Source: Advenella mandrilli (GTDB lineage: Bacteria > Pseudomonadota > Gammaproteobacteria > Burkholderiales > Burkholderiaceae_B). Taken from it: a stretch of DNA of 64,000 bases. The stretch covers positions 1 through 64,000 of the forward strand of contig NZ_JAENGP010000014.1 in assembly GCF_016595155.1 (NCBI RefSeq), written 5' to 3'. The position numbers were made by a program, and so were the translations under genes. Shown one piece after another: positions 48,533 to 57,997 of this stretch. The notes beneath the pieces were generated by a model, which was not told the DNA's origin, did no database searches, and saw only the letters and a program-made list of their open reading frames with translations. Within the stretch, counting starts at the first letter, position 1; the number at the start of each line of letters is the position of its first letter.

Positions 48533-49570
48533 ATGAATCAATCATTTGAATCCCTGCGGCATCAATGTGACCGCCTGCTGTCACAGGAACCCAAGTTGCG
48601 AATCCGTAATGTGGCAGAGCGTCTGAATGTGAGTGAAATGCAATTGCTGGCCGCGCAATGCTGCGATGCCCAAGCGGTTTATCTGGGTACCGATGTCAAG
48701 GAAATTTTTAAACAGCTGGGCACCTTGGGTGAGGTGATGGTCTTGACGCGCAATGAATGGTGCGTGCATGAACGGCATGGCCTGTTTAAAGATATCCAGG
48801 TGGGCAAGGCGTCTATTGGCATTGTGCTGGGGCCGGATATTGATTTGCGGATGTTTTTTGCCTGCTGGAAAACAGCATGGGCAGTCAGCCAGAACGGGCG
48901 GTTCAGCATTCAGTTTTTTGATGAAACCGGTATGGCGATTCACAAGGTTTACGGCACTGAAAAGACAGACAGGCAGGCCTATGAGGCGTTGGTCGAGCGT
49001 TTCAGGACCGATTTGGCACTGGTGCCGGCCGTTACCGCGCCCGAGCCTGGGCAAACCGGTCTTTCTGAACAGGCCCCGGCCCAGTTGCGGGACAACTGGC
49101 TGGGCATGAAAGATACCCATGCGTTTTTTCCTTTATTAAAAAAATGGAATGTGTCCCGAATAACCGCCTTGCAGGCTGCTGGCGATGATTTGGCCCAGCA
49201 GGTGGATCACGATGCCGTTGAGCGCATGTTGCAACTCAGTGTGGAACGGGAAATCCCGATTATGTGTTTTACCGGCAACCGGGGAATGGTGCAGATCCAT
49301 TCTGGCGTAGTTCATAAACTGTTGCGTACGGGCCCTTGGTTCAATATTCTGGATGCAAAATTCAATTTGCATTTGAATACGACGGCAATTGATTCAGTGT
49401 GGGTGGTGAATAAGCCAACTATTGATGGCTGGGTGACGTCTCTTGAGGTTTATGAAAAATCTGGTGAACTGATTGTGCAGTTTTTTGGTGTGCGCAAACC
49501 GGGCATACCTGAATTGCCGGCCTGGCGTAATTTGCTGGAATCTTTATGCAAGGAGCCGCTTGCGGCTTAA
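48533..49570 (+). CDS. hmuS: Heme-handling/degrading protein, HemS/BhuS family
   Basis: 345 aa cytosolic protein made of two similar halves, as in HemS/ChuS. Landmarks: LNVSEMQLLAAQC near the N-terminus, GEVMVLTRNEWCVHERHG, and in the second half IMCFTGNRGMVQIHSGVVHKLL and GPWFNILDAKFNLHL. It receives imported heme and either delivers or breaks it. Lies 38 bases after the receptor and 7 before the periplasmic binding protein gene. Confidence 0.93.
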   Translation: MNQSFESLRHQCDRLLSQEPKLRIRNVAERLNVSEMQLLAAQCCDAQAVYLGTDVKEIFKQLGTLGEVMVLTRNEWCVHERHGLFKDIQVGKASIGIVLGPDIDLRMFFACWKTAWAVSQNGRFSIQFFDETGMAIHKVYGTEKTDRQAYEALVERFRTDLALVPAVTAPEPGQTGLSEQAPAQLRDNWLGMKDTHAFFPLLKKWNVSRITALQAAGDDLAQQVDHDAVERMLQLSVEREIPIMCFTGNRGMVQIHSGVVHKLLRTGPWFNILDAKFNLHLNTTAIDSVWVVNKPTIDGWVTSLEVYEKSGELIVQFFGVRKPGIPELPAWRNLLESLCKEPLAA

Positions 49571-49577
49571 TAACACC

Positions 49578-50408
49578 ATGAAAAAATCATTGTTGTTTTT
49601 ACTGGGGCTGTTTTTTGTGCCCCTGGCTTTTGCCGCCAATAAAGAGCGGGTTATCAGCCTGGGGGGCTCGGTAACTGAAATTGTGTATGAACTGGGCCTG
49701 GGTGACAGCCTGATTGCCGATGACCTTTCCAGCCTGTATCCGGAAGCCGCCACCCGCTTGCCCCGGGTGGGGTATTATCGTGCCGTCCCCGTGGAAGGGG
49801 TGGTGGCCATGCATCCAGACCTGATCCTGGCCTCGGAAAACGCGGGACCTGCGCATGCGCTGGAAAGCATCAGCAAACTGGGGGTTGAAATTGTCAAGGT
49901 ATCCGACCGTGCCAGCCTTGAGTCCTTGTACGAGCGGGTGCAGCAAATCGCCAAGGTTTTATCTGCCGAAGACAAGGGGGATGTGCTTATTGAACAAATC
50001 CGTGCCAGGGTGGCCCGGGCACAGGCCCTGCCCGGCAAAAACCTGAAAACGGCCCTGATTGTTAACCGGACCGGCACCATCCAGGCGGCGGGCAGCCATA
50101 CCGCCGCTTCAGTCCTGATATCGCTGGCCGGCTTGACCAATGTCCTGGAGTCGGCACAAAAAGGATATAAACCCATCTCAGCAGAAAGCTTGGTAAATTT
50201 CGGGCCTGAGCTTATTATTGTGACTAAGGGATCAGTGCAGGCCAGTGGCGGCCTGGCAAAGTTCCTTAAACATCCTGCCATTGCCATAACGCCGGCAGCC
50301 ATTAACAAGCGGGTTGTCGTCATGGATGATCTTCTCGCCCTGGGTCTGGGGCCACGTGTCGCCCAGGCTATTGAACAACTTAAACTGGCATCAAATGCAG
50401 CACAGTAG
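49578..50408 (+). CDS. hmuT: Periplasmic heme-binding protein HmuT/BhuT
   Basis: 276 aa, class III binding protein. Signal peptide MKKSLLFLLGLFFVPLAFA, no lipobox. VISLGGSVTEIVYELG at the start of the mature part and the TRLPRVGYYRAVPVEGV segment containing the heme-ligand tyrosine region are family-like. ATG at 49578; longer open extension overlaps hmuS and is not needed. Its end overlaps hmuU by 14 bases. Confidence 0.93.
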   Translation: MKKSLLFLLGLFFVPLAFAANKERVISLGGSVTEIVYELGLGDSLIADDLSSLYPEAATRLPRVGYYRAVPVEGVVAMHPDLILASENAGPAHALESISKLGVEIVKVSDRASLESLYERVQQIAKVLSAEDKGDVLIEQIRARVARAQALPGKNLKTALIVNRTGTIQAAGSHTAASVLISLAGLTNVLESAQKGYKPISAESLVNFGPELIIVTKGSVQASGGLAKFLKHPAIAITPAAINKRVVVMDDLLALGLGPRVAQAIEQLKLASNAAQ

Positions 50409-51408
50409 TCATTACCGGAAAAACCTGTTTTCCGTCCGTATTATTTTTGTTTTGGCCATACTGGTGATTATCAGCCTGATCGCGTCTGGCAGTAGTGGTG
50501 CGGTTGCCATTCCCTTTGCGGATATTCCCGCTTTGCTATGGGGGCAAGTGCCCGAAAGCCAGCGTATGATGCAGGCGGTGCTGCTGGATATTCGCATACC
50601 ACGCGTCCTGTTCGGCCTGGTAGCGGGGGCCGCGCTGGCCTTGTCGGGGGTGGTCATGCAGGCCCTGTTCAGGAATCCGCTGGCAGAACCCGGCTTGATT
50701 GGTGTCTCTTCCGGGGCGGCATTGGGGGCTGTACTGGTTATCGTACTGGCTAACACGGGTTTCTGGGGTATTGCCCTGGCCGCTTTTATGGGCAGCCTCG
50801 TCTGTACCTGGCTGGCCTATTGGGTAGGCTGCCGTTTCCCGGGGGTAGCGGGCCTGTTGCTGGCGGGTATTGCGATTAATGCCATTACCGGCAGCCTTAT
50901 CGGCCTGCTCAGTTATATGGCCACCGATAACGAACTGCGGGACCTGACCTTCTGGAGCATGGGCAGCCTGGCTGCCGCATCTTGGTCAACACTGGGTTTT
51001 ATGCTGCCCTGGACAGTGATGCTTTCCATGTATGCCGCCCGGCAATGGAAAGCCCTGAATGCTTTGCTGCTTGGAGAGCGGGAAGTGGAACATTTGGGTT
51101 TTTCCATGCGGGTTTTGCGGCGCCGGCTGATTGTGTGTGTGGCCCTGTTAATTGGTCCGCTGGTAGCGGTAACGGGTGGTATTGGTTTTGTGGGTCTGGT
51201 GGTGCCACATATCATGCGCATGATTATCGGGGCCAATCATCGCTATCTGTTGCCAGCCTCTTTTTTGGGGGGCGGTCTGGCCTTAATTTGGGCTGACTGG
51301 GTGGCCCGTACAATTATCCTGCCTTCAGAACTGCCCATTGGGCTGGTGACTAGTCTGATTGGCGGACCATTTTTTCTCTGGTTATTGATTCGCCAGATCA
51401 AGAGGTAA
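50395..51408 (+). CDS. hmuU: Heme ABC transporter permease HmuU/BhuU
   Basis: 337 aa FecCD-family permease with about ten membrane helices. Signatures: DIRIPRVLFGLVAGAALALSG, NPLAEPGLIGVSSGAALGA, and GGIGFVGLVVPHIMRMIIGANHR. ATG at 50395 lies inside the end of hmuT. Confidence 0.95.
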   Translation: MQHSSHYRKNLFSVRIIFVLAILVIISLIASGSSGAVAIPFADIPALLWGQVPESQRMMQAVLLDIRIPRVLFGLVAGAALALSGVVMQALFRNPLAEPGLIGVSSGAALGAVLVIVLANTGFWGIALAAFMGSLVCTWLAYWVGCRFPGVAGLLLAGIAINAITGSLIGLLSYMATDNELRDLTFWSMGSLAAASWSTLGFMLPWTVMLSMYAARQWKALNALLLGEREVEHLGFSMRVLRRRLIVCVALLIGPLVAVTGGIGFVGLVVPHIMRMIIGANHRYLLPASFLGGGLALIWADWVARTIILPSELPIGLVTSLIGGPFFLWLLIRQIKR

Positions 51409-51410
51409 TA

Positions 51411-52223
51411 ATGACACATGCCATGAAAGGTGAGTCGCTGCTGTTTCATCGTCAGCAGCGGCGTATTCTTGACCATGTTTCCATTTCGATTGAAAGCGGA
51501 CAGGTACTGGCTTTGCTGGGCGCCAATGGTGCGGGTAAATCAACCTTGCTGTCGGTGCTGGGCGGTGAAATAAAACAGGGGCTGTCTGCGCACGATCGTA
51601 TTGCCGTTACCATTAATGGTAAGGATATTTCCAGCTTGAGTGCGCTTGAATGCGCGCAGCGGCGCGCTGTGTTGCCGCAGAATGCCTCGCTGACCTTCGA
51701 TATGAGCGTGCTGGAAATTATAGAAATGGGCATGTACCCGTTTTCGGACATCATGCAGGCGCAGGCCACGGCCTTGATTGACCGGGCCCTGCAATGGGCC
51801 GATGTGCAAAGCCTGCAAGCGCGTAACTACCAGACCCTTTCGGGTGGAGAGCGGCAGCGGGTTCAGTTTGCTCGTGTGCTGGTGCAGTTGCTGGCCCAGC
51901 GTGAACAGGATCCGGCTGCCCGTTATATGTTGCTGGATGAACCCACGTCAAGCCTGGACCCCAAATACCAGCAGCAATTATTACGTACGTTGGGCAAGCT
52001 GGCCCGGCAGGAAAATATAGGTGTACTTATTATCTTGCATGACCTGAATCTGGCTGCCCGTTATTGTGACCGGCTTGCCTTGTTGTGCGAGGGTAAACTG
52101 ATTGCCTGCGACACGCCCGAAAAAGTACTTACCCGAGATAATCTGCACGCGGTGTATGGCATTGATGGGCAGGCCATTGCCCATCCGCTGGCACCAGGTA
52201 AACAGCTGGTAATCTGGGATTAA
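51411..52223 (+). CDS. hmuV: Heme ABC transporter ATPase HmuV/BhuV
   Basis: 270 aa. Walker A LLGANGAGKSTLL, Q-loop in VLPQNASLTFDMSV, signature LSGGERQRVQFARVL, Walker B MLLDEPTSSLDP, and switch His in IILHDLNLAARYCD. Two bases after the hmuU stop. Last gene of the heme operon. Confidence 0.95.
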   Translation: MTHAMKGESLLFHRQQRRILDHVSISIESGQVLALLGANGAGKSTLLSVLGGEIKQGLSAHDRIAVTINGKDISSLSALECAQRRAVLPQNASLTFDMSVLEIIEMGMYPFSDIMQAQATALIDRALQWADVQSLQARNYQTLSGGERQRVQFARVLVQLLAQREQDPAARYMLLDEPTSSLDPKYQQQLLRTLGKLARQENIGVLIILHDLNLAARYCDRLALLCEGKLIACDTPEKVLTRDNLHAVYGIDGQAIAHPLAPGKQLVIWD

Positions 52224-52305
52224 AGCGCTTTTTACGGCAGGCTGTCATGGCAATGGTGTAATATCTCACCTTTTTCCTGAAGCAAACCAAGAAGCAATCA
52301 TCAGA

Positions 52306-53001
52306 ATGAGTCAGTTGAAATATTTTGGCAGGGGCCTGCGCGCGGGGTTGCCCATTATGCTGGGTTATATTCCCGTTGCCATGGCGTTTGGCATAGCAGG
52401 GGCCAGCCTGGGTTTAAATGCCTGGGAGCTCATTGCCACTTCATTGATTGTTTATGCAGGGGCCGGGCAATTTTTTATTTTGGCATCCCTGCAATTGGGT
52501 ACGCCGCTGGTGACCATGGTTTTATTGGTAACCCTGCTTAATGCCCGTCATCTTTTATATGGTCCGATTATTGAAAAATACCTGCCCAAGGGGCTGAAGA
52601 ACCGGCTGGTCAAGGCGTTTTACCTGACCGATGAGGTGTTTGCGACCTGTTATGTGGGCATGAACAAGGTAGAAAAGGAAGCCCGCAGCAGCTGGTATAT
52701 GGGCCTGGGCATATTGGCCTGGTTGTCCTGGGCAACCGGAACGACCATTGGTGTGTTTGCCGGTGATGAGTTATTAAAGGCTTTTCCGGTGGTTGAAAAA
52801 ACCCTGGGGTTTGCCTTGCCGGCCATGTTTGTGGCGGTAACGGTGCAAAGTATTCAGCCCCCTATGTTAAAGGCCATGGCCGCCGGTGTCGTAATTACGA
52901 TAGGGGTGGTATCACTGGGCTTCCCAACCCTGGCCATTCTGGTGGGGGCTTTTGGTGCCTGCCTGTTTTATACCCCCGGAGACGACAATGCAAAAGTATG
53001 A
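52306..53001 (+). CDS. azlC: AzlC-family branched-chain amino acid exporter subunit
   Basis: 231 aa with six or more membrane segments. GLRAGLPIMLGYIPVAMAFGI, and LNARHLLYGPII later, are typical of AzlC/YgaZ. With AzlD it forms an exporter for leucine, isoleucine, valine or analogues. Begins 82 bases after hmuV; may share readthrough, but its function is unrelated. Confidence 0.92.
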   Translation: MSQLKYFGRGLRAGLPIMLGYIPVAMAFGIAGASLGLNAWELIATSLIVYAGAGQFFILASLQLGTPLVTMVLLVTLLNARHLLYGPIIEKYLPKGLKNRLVKAFYLTDEVFATCYVGMNKVEKEARSSWYMGLGILAWLSWATGTTIGVFAGDELLKAFPVVEKTLGFALPAMFVAVTVQSIQPPMLKAMAAGVVITIGVVSLGFPTLAILVGAFGACLFYTPGDDNAKV

Positions 53002-53317
53002 ATATGTGATTGCCATGGTGGCCATGGGGGTGTTCACTTACTTGATGAGAGCCTTGCCGTTTGTTTTGATGCAACGCAGCCGCCTGCTGTCACGCCTGAA
53101 TTCGGGCCGGTTTGCCATCATGGGCCCGGCCTTGCTGGTATCAACCACTACGGTGGTGCTGTATTCGGGATTGGCAGAAACCACGTCATGGCAGGAAGTG
53201 GGCGCTTATGTACTGGCGGTGCTGATTCTGTTTGGCGTGCTGAAGGCTGCCAAAAACACCGGCCTGGCCATGCTGCTGGGCATGGTGGCTTACGGCTTCC
53301 TGATGTGGCTGGTGTAA
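52988..53317 (+). CDS. azlD: AzlD-family branched-chain amino acid exporter subunit
   Basis: 109 aa, three to four membrane segments. MGVFTYLMRALPFVLMQR is the family's opening. Starts inside azlC (14-base overlap) at the ATG at 52988. Confidence 0.9.
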   Translation: MQKYEYVIAMVAMGVFTYLMRALPFVLMQRSRLLSRLNSGRFAIMGPALLVSTTTVVLYSGLAETTSWQEVGAYVLAVLILFGVLKAAKNTGLAMLLGMVAYGFLMWLV

Positions 53318-53360
53318 CAGCGGCCCTGGTATGGTATCAAAGTTGAAAAAAAGCGGGTTG

Positions 53361-53382
53361 GCAGGGTAAAAAGATACCCTGC
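53361..53382. terminator. Hairpin between azlD and thiG
   Basis: GCAGGGTA / TACCCTGC with an AAAAGA loop lies between converging genes. No long T-run on either side, so termination is plausible rather than certain. Confidence 0.5.
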
Positions 53383-53399
53383 GTTAATCGCTAACAGCC

Positions 53400-54206
53400 T
53401 TACAGCAAAAAAGGTCTGCCAGTTACCGGTGTGGTGGGTGTCGCCATATCTTGTCTGGCCATAATACCGGCTTCATAAGCCATCCGGCCAGACTGAATCG
53501 CCAATTTAAACGCCTCGGCCATTTTGACCGGGTCATGCGATTGCGCTACTGCTGAATTTAACAGGACCGCATCAAAACCCAATTCCATGGCTTTTACCGC
53601 ATCAACCGGTGAGCCAATGCCGGCGTCTACCACCAGCGGTATATTGGGTAGGCGGGCCCGCAAGGTTCTTAGGGCAAAGGGGTTAACCAGCCCCTGGCCC
53701 GAGCCAATGGGGGCGCCCCATGGCATTAAAATGCGGCAACCGGCATCTAACAGGCGGTTGCAAGTCACCAGGTCATCGGTGCAATAAGGAAAAACCTCAA
53801 AACCGTCCTTGACCAGTTGCGCAGCGGCGTTAATCAGCTCGATGGGGTCGGGCTGCAAGGTGTAGTCATCACCAATCACTTCAAGCTTGATCCAGTTGGT
53901 ATCGAAGATTTCCCGGGCCATATGCGACAGGGTAATGGCTTCGCGGGCGGTTTTGCAACCAGCCGTATTGGGCAGCAAGTGGGCACCATTTTGCTTGAGC
54001 ATCTGGAAAAAGGCATTGGAAACCCCTTCGGTGGTGCTTTTGCTTAAGGGGTTTTGCCCGGGGGCCAGCTGGCGTTTAAGGCCAACCGTCACCACCTGTG
54101 CGCCCGAGGCGGCAATGGCATCATGTAAAACCTTGGGGGACGGGTATCCGGCGGTACCAAGAAAAAAACGGCTGGACAGCAGGGTATCTGCAATAGTGAA
54201 GGACAT
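53400..54206 (-). CDS. thiG: Thiazole synthase ThiG
   Basis: Builds the thiazole phosphate of thiamine from deoxyxylulose phosphate, dehydroglycine and ThiS thiocarboxylate. 268 aa barrel. The Schiff-base lysine lies in [31 protein letters not shown] and [12 protein letters not shown] are family blocks. Third gene of thiO-thiS-thiG, 11 bases after thiS. Confidence 0.96.
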   Translation of the reverse strand: MSFTIADTLLSSRFFLGTAGYPSPKVLHDAIAASGAQVVTVGLKRQLAPGQNPLSKSTTEGVSNAFFQMLKQNGAHLLPNTAGCKTAREAITLSHMAREIFDTNWIKLEVIGDDYTLQPDPIELINAAAQLVKDGFEVFPYCTDDLVTCNRLLDAGCRILMPWGAPIGSGQGLVNPFALRTLRARLPNIPLVVDAGIGSPVDAVKAMELGFDAVLLNSAVAQSHDPVKMAEAFKLAIQSGRMAYEAGIMARQDMATPTTPVTGRPFLL

Positions 54207-54217
54207 ATTAAGCTTGC

Positions 54218-54445
54218 TTAGCCACCGGTAATGGGCGAAAAGGTGAAGACAGAGTCGTTGGCTTGCAGTATGTAGGCTTCACGTGAGGAACGCGAAACGA
54301 AAATTTCATTAACTGCGGTGGCGACGGCGGTTGAGTCAGGTTCCTGACGGGTTTCGGTTTGCAATTGCTCAACCAGGGCAGCCAGTGTGGTGCCCTGGTT
54401 GATGATGCGTTCAAGACCATTTACTGAAATTGAAATTGTTGTCAT
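54218..54445 (-). CDS. thiS: Sulfur carrier protein ThiS
   Basis: 75 aa, ubiquitin-like fold ending in the required Gly-Gly (FSPITGG), which becomes the thiocarboxylate sulfur donor. Middle segment [10 protein letters not shown] is typical. Start overlaps the thiO stop by 4 bases. Confidence 0.95.
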   Translation of the reverse strand: MTTISISVNGLERIINQGTTLAALVEQLQTETRQEPDSTAVATAVNEIFVSRSSREAYILQANDSVFTFSPITGG

Positions 54446-55512
54446 GCCTGCAATAAGGAATAGTCAGCTGAAAAGACTGATTTTAAGGCGTTTTCAACCA
54501 TAGCGGGTGCAATTAGCCAGCCATGGCGAAACAAGCCGTTAATACGGGTTAGGCCTGTTTCGGTTTCAATGCGGGGAAAGTTGTCGACCAGGGCAGGGCG
54601 CAGGTTGACTTCTGAATGGATGATCCTGCCTTCGGCAAGTTCAGGCAAAATGCTGTGGGCAGCGGCTAGCAGCTCGACCGTGGTGCGTACCGAAACGGGA
54701 GAGCGGTCTTCGCTTTCGATTTCACTGGCGCCCACCACGATGGTATCGGGCGCGCGCGGCACAATATACACACGGTAACGCGGATGCAGCAGGCGGATGG
54801 GGCGATGTAAACTGACACCCGGTGCCTGGACCCAGAAAATTTCTCCGCGCACGCCCCGTACATTCTGGCAGGAAAGTTCGGCATGGTTATGAACGGGTTT
54901 GTCACGGGCACCTACCCCACGGGTATCAAAAACCCAGTCGAAGCTATGCTGGCCCGTACTGGTATGAATGGTATGCGGGCTAAGGGCGTTAACCGGCTGG
55001 CCCCAGTGCCATTGCACATTGGGGGCTGATTCGGCCAAGGCCCGCATGGCCTGGACGGTATGAATCTGGCCTTCGTTGGCTAGCAGCCAGGTGTGCGAGG
55101 GCCCCTGTATGGAAGGCTCAAGGCGGGCCAGTTCCTGGCGCGGCAGGGCTTGGGGCTGTTCATGCACAGGGGCTTTGGCCTTAAGCAGGGAAACCAGCCG
55201 GTCTGCCGCACCCTCATCACCGCGGTGTGCCACCAGCAAGCTTCCTTTAAAGTGCAGTTCAACCGGCTGCTTCAGGCGAGGAACCAGATTGGCCCATAAA
55301 TCCAGCGATTGCTTGCCCAGCAGGAAGACGTTCTCATCACCGCTTTCAAGTTCGGCAATGGGGCTAAGCATGCCGGCGGCGGTCCAGCCAGCGGCAACCG
55401 GGCTGTACATGGACGGGGCCGGGTCAAACACACTTACCTGATGACCTTGTGATGACAAAACAAAAGCGAGCAAACGACCTGACAGGCCGGCTCCGGCGAT
55501 AGCTATTTTCAT
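54442..55512 (-). CDS. thiO: Glycine oxidase ThiO
   Basis: FAD enzyme that uses O2 to turn glycine into the imine needed by ThiG. 356 aa. FAD loop IAIAGAGLSGRLLAFVLSSQG at the N-terminus (given as IAGAGLSG), GWTAAGMLSP, and the C-terminal VNLRPALVDNFPRI and GLFRHGWLIAPAM. ATG at 55512 puts the FAD loop at the usual place. First gene of the thiamine operon; no TPP riboswitch was found upstream. ThiC, ThiD and ThiE are not in the window. Confidence 0.92.
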   Translation of the reverse strand: MKIAIAGAGLSGRLLAFVLSSQGHQVSVFDPAPSMYSPVAAGWTAAGMLSPIAELESGDENVFLLGKQSLDLWANLVPRLKQPVELHFKGSLLVAHRGDEGAADRLVSLLKAKAPVHEQPQALPRQELARLEPSIQGPSHTWLLANEGQIHTVQAMRALAESAPNVQWHWGQPVNALSPHTIHTSTGQHSFDWVFDTRGVGARDKPVHNHAELSCQNVRGVRGEIFWVQAPGVSLHRPIRLLHPRYRVYIVPRAPDTIVVGASEIESEDRSPVSVRTTVELLAAAHSILPELAEGRIIHSEVNLRPALVDNFPRIETETGLTRINGLFRHGWLIAPAMVENALKSVFSADYSLLQA

Positions 55513-55613
55513 GTTTTTTTCTTTGCCTGTTGAATGTTGTTTTCGGGACAAGGCAACATTATAAACAGGCAGGCTGGCACAGGCTGCAATAATAGGTGCC
55601 TGTTTCCGCTTAT

Positions 55614-55627
55614 ATGATGCAGATCAA
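55614..55627 (-). promoter_or_regulatory. FNR-like site upstream of thiO
   Basis: On the minus strand the bases read TTGATCTGCATCAT, one mismatch from TTGAT-N4-ATCAA. A TATTAT -10-like box (55594-55589) lies downstream toward thiO, placing the site about 38-40 bases before the predicted transcription start, close to the -41.5 position of an FNR-activated promoter. Confidence 0.4.
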
Positions 55628-55630
55628 GTT

Positions 55631-56068
55631 TCAACGGCCCAGTTTTTGTTGCAACGGTGGCCCATACTGTTTGGCCACCGTTTCAAGGTCGGCATAAATT
55701 TGATGGGTACAAGTTTGGCTGGATTCAGACAGGCAGATGCGGATATGCTGCTGGATATTCAGCCAGGCCGCCTGTGGCGCAGCTATATTAACGATATCCA
55801 CGTTTTCGGCCAGCGCGGTAAAACGGCCGTCTCGGGTAGGGTCTGCGCCAATAATCCTTACCCGGGCCACGGCCTGGTCAGGCTGGTTAACCAGTTGCAG
55901 GACAGGAGACAGCATGACCTGGTTTTGCAGTTGTGCAACAATATGGGTGCCGATGGTATCATTGGGCGTGTTACCACTGATGTACACGGGAATTTTTGCC
56001 AGCACGGTGGTAGCGCAGGTACAGGCCAATACAGCCGCCAGCAATTTGTAAAAAACGGATTTTTTCAT
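55631..56068 (-). CDS. Secreted protein of unknown function
   Basis: 145 aa. The N-terminus MKKSVFYKLLAAVLACTCATTVLA is a clear signal peptide in two pieces (basic MKKS, hydrophobic core, cleavage after VLA). The mature part begins KIPVYISGNTPNDTIGTHIVAQL and has two cysteines near the end (CLSESSQTC) that may form a disulfide. I do not recognise the family. It is encoded divergently from recQ; the next gene downstream is thiO on the same strand, about 118 bases away. Confidence 0.7.
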   Translation of the reverse strand: MKKSVFYKLLAAVLACTCATTVLAKIPVYISGNTPNDTIGTHIVAQLQNQVMLSPVLQLVNQPDQAVARVRIIGADPTRDGRFTALAENVDIVNIAAPQAAWLNIQQHIRICLSESSQTCTHQIYADLETVAKQYGPPLQQKLGR

Positions 56069-56083
56069 TTCTGTTGTTCAGCA

Positions 56084-56099
56084 TTGACTATAATGTCAA
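56084..56099. promoter_or_regulatory. TTGAC-N6-GTCAA palindrome in the recQ / orphan divergent promoter
   Basis: TTGAC (56084-56088) and GTCAA (56095-56099) surround TATAAT (56089-56094), a consensus -10 for recQ; the opposite strand reads TATAGT, a usable -10 for the secreted orphan. A factor bound here would block both genes. Confidence 0.4.
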
Positions 56100-56167
56100 C
56101 ATCATACGACTTTTCTGGTACAGAATTGTTTTAATAACGGTTAAATCAACTACAGCATATTTCAGCA

Positions 56168-57997
56168 GTGTCACTATCATCAGCCAGCCAGGTTTTGCAA
56201 ACTGTATTTGGCTACGAATCTTTCCGGGGCGAACAGCAGGCCATTGTCGAACACCTTGTTTCTGGCGGGGATGCACTCGTCCTGATGCCGACCGGGGCTG
56301 GCAAGTCCTTATGCTACCAGGTTCCTGCCTTGGTCAGGGAGGGTTGCGCCATTGTGGTTTCCCCCTTGATTGCCTTAATGAAAGACCAGGTGGATGCCTT
56401 GAAAGAACTGGGTGTGCAGGCGGCATTTCTTAATTCCACCCTGGATTGGTCTGAAATACGCGCGGTAGAGCGAGACTTTTTGCGTGGTGAGCTGGACTTG
56501 CTGTACATTGCGCCAGAGCGCTTGCTGGGCGAGCGGTGCCTGCAATTGTTAAGCCAGGGACAAATTTCCCTGTTCGCGATTGATGAAGCGCATTGTGTAT
56601 CCCAGTGGGGGCATGACTTTCGGCCTGAATATATGGGGCTGTCTATATTGCATGAGCGCTGGCCCCATGTGCCGCGAATTGCCTTAACCGCTACCGCCAC
56701 CACCCATACCCGCAAGGAAATCATCCAGCGTTTGGCGCTGGGTGAAGCCAAACAGTTTATTGCCAGTTTTGACCGCCCCAATATCACTTACCACATTGTT
56801 GAAAAGCATGATGTGCGCCGTCAGTTGTTGCATTTCATTCGTGAAGAACATATGGGTGATTCGGGTATTGTGTATTGCCTGTCGCGCAATAAAACCGAAG
56901 ACATTGCAGAATTCCTGAGCAAGGAAGGTATTAAAGCCTTGCCTTATCATGCCGGCCTGGATGTTGCCCGCCGGGCTGAGCACCAGGCCCGTTTTCAGCA
57001 GGAAGACGATCTGGTCATGGTGGCTACCATTGCCTTTGGCATGGGCATTAACAAACCCGATGTCCGCTTTGTGGCGCATATTGATCTGCCCAAGTCGGTA
57101 GAGGGCTATTACCAGGAAACCGGCCGTGCCGGACGTGATGGCCTGGCAGCCACCGCCTGGATGGCTTACGGCCTGCAAGATGTGGTGCAGCAAAGAAAAA
57201 TGATTGAAGATTCAAATGGTGATGAGATCTTCAAGCGTCGTTCTGCGGCCCAGCTGGATGCCATGTTGGGGCTGTGTGAAACCGCTCAGTGTCGGCGGGT
57301 TCGTTTGCTGGCTTATTTTGACCAGCAGATTGAACCTTGCGGTAATTGTGATGTCTGCCTTAACCCGCCCAAAATGTGGGATGGTACGGTGGCCGCACAA
57401 AAAATCCTGTCAGCGGTTTACCGGTTGTTTAAGGAACGTGACCAGCGTTTTGGGGCCGGCCATATTATTGATATTTTGCGCGGCAAGAAAACCGACCGGG
57501 TGACGCAAAACCAGCACGATACCTTAAGTGTGTTCGGGGTGGGGCAGGATTTAAGCGATTCGGCCTGGCGTAGTGTGTTGCGACAGTTGCTGGCCAACCA
57601 TTACCTGGCACTGGATATCGAAGGCTATGGCACCCTGGCATTAACGGAAAAAAGCCGGGCCGTGCTTAAAGGCGAAGAGGTGCTCATGCTACGCCAGGAG
57701 TCCGAACGCATGGCCTCCAAGTCGCGCAACATTATGCCCAAAGCCAAAAAGCCGGTCATCAGTCTTCCGCCCGAAGCCGAGGAACGCTTCGTTCAGCTTA
57801 AAAAATGGCGGCTGGCCATTGCCCGGGAACACGAAGTGCCGGCCTATGTGATTTTCAATGATGCCACGTTGCGGCAGATCGCCTTGAATAACCCGGAAAC
57901 GCTTGAAGATTTAAGTTTTATCAGCGGGGTGGGGGCGCATAAGCTGGATGCCTACGGCGAAGCGATTATTGAATTTCTTGAGGAAATGCAGGCTTAA
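56168..57997 (+). CDS. recQ: ATP-dependent DNA helicase RecQ
   Basis: 3'-5' helicase in recombination and fork repair. 609 aa. Helicase motifs: [13 protein letters not shown] (I), [17 protein letters not shown] (II), [10 protein letters not shown] (III), and [10 protein letters not shown] (VI). The zinc-binding cysteines (CETAQCRR and EPCGNCDVC), RQC domain and C-terminal HRDC domain (about 530-605) are all present. GTG start at 56168. Its TAA shares bases with the converging ruvB stop. Confidence 0.96.
   Translation: MSLSSASQVLQTVFGYESFRGEQQAIVEHLVSGGDALVLMPTGAGKSLCYQVPALVREGCAIVVSPLIALMKDQVDALKELGVQAAFLNSTLDWSEIRAVERDFLRGELDLLYIAPERLLGERCLQLLSQGQISLFAIDEAHCVSQWGHDFRPEYMGLSILHERWPHVPRIALTATATTHTRKEIIQRLALGEAKQFIASFDRPNITYHIVEKHDVRRQLLHFIREEHMGDSGIVYCLSRNKTEDIAEFLSKEGIKALPYHAGLDVARRAEHQARFQQEDDLVMVATIAFGMGINKPDVRFVAHIDLPKSVEGYYQETGRAGRDGLAATAWMAYGLQDVVQQRKMIEDSNGDEIFKRRSAAQLDAMLGLCETAQCRRVRLLAYFDQQIEPCGNCDVCLNPPKMWDGTVAAQKILSAVYRLFKERDQRFGAGHIIDILRGKKTDRVTQNQHDTLSVFGVGQDLSDSAWRSVLRQLLANHYLALDIEGYGTLALTEKSRAVLKGEEVLMLRQESERMASKSRNIMPKAKKPVISLPPEAEERFVQLKKWRLAIAREHEVPAYVIFNDATLRQIALNNPETLEDLSFISGVGAHKLDAYGEAIIEFLEEMQA

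Noticed and set aside
55513-55640. TPP riboswitch in front of thiO
   Set aside because: On the minus strand CTTGATCTGCATCATATAAGCGG looks a little like the 3' THI box, but there is no CTGAGA half upstream and the region is too short; an FNR-like site explains it better.
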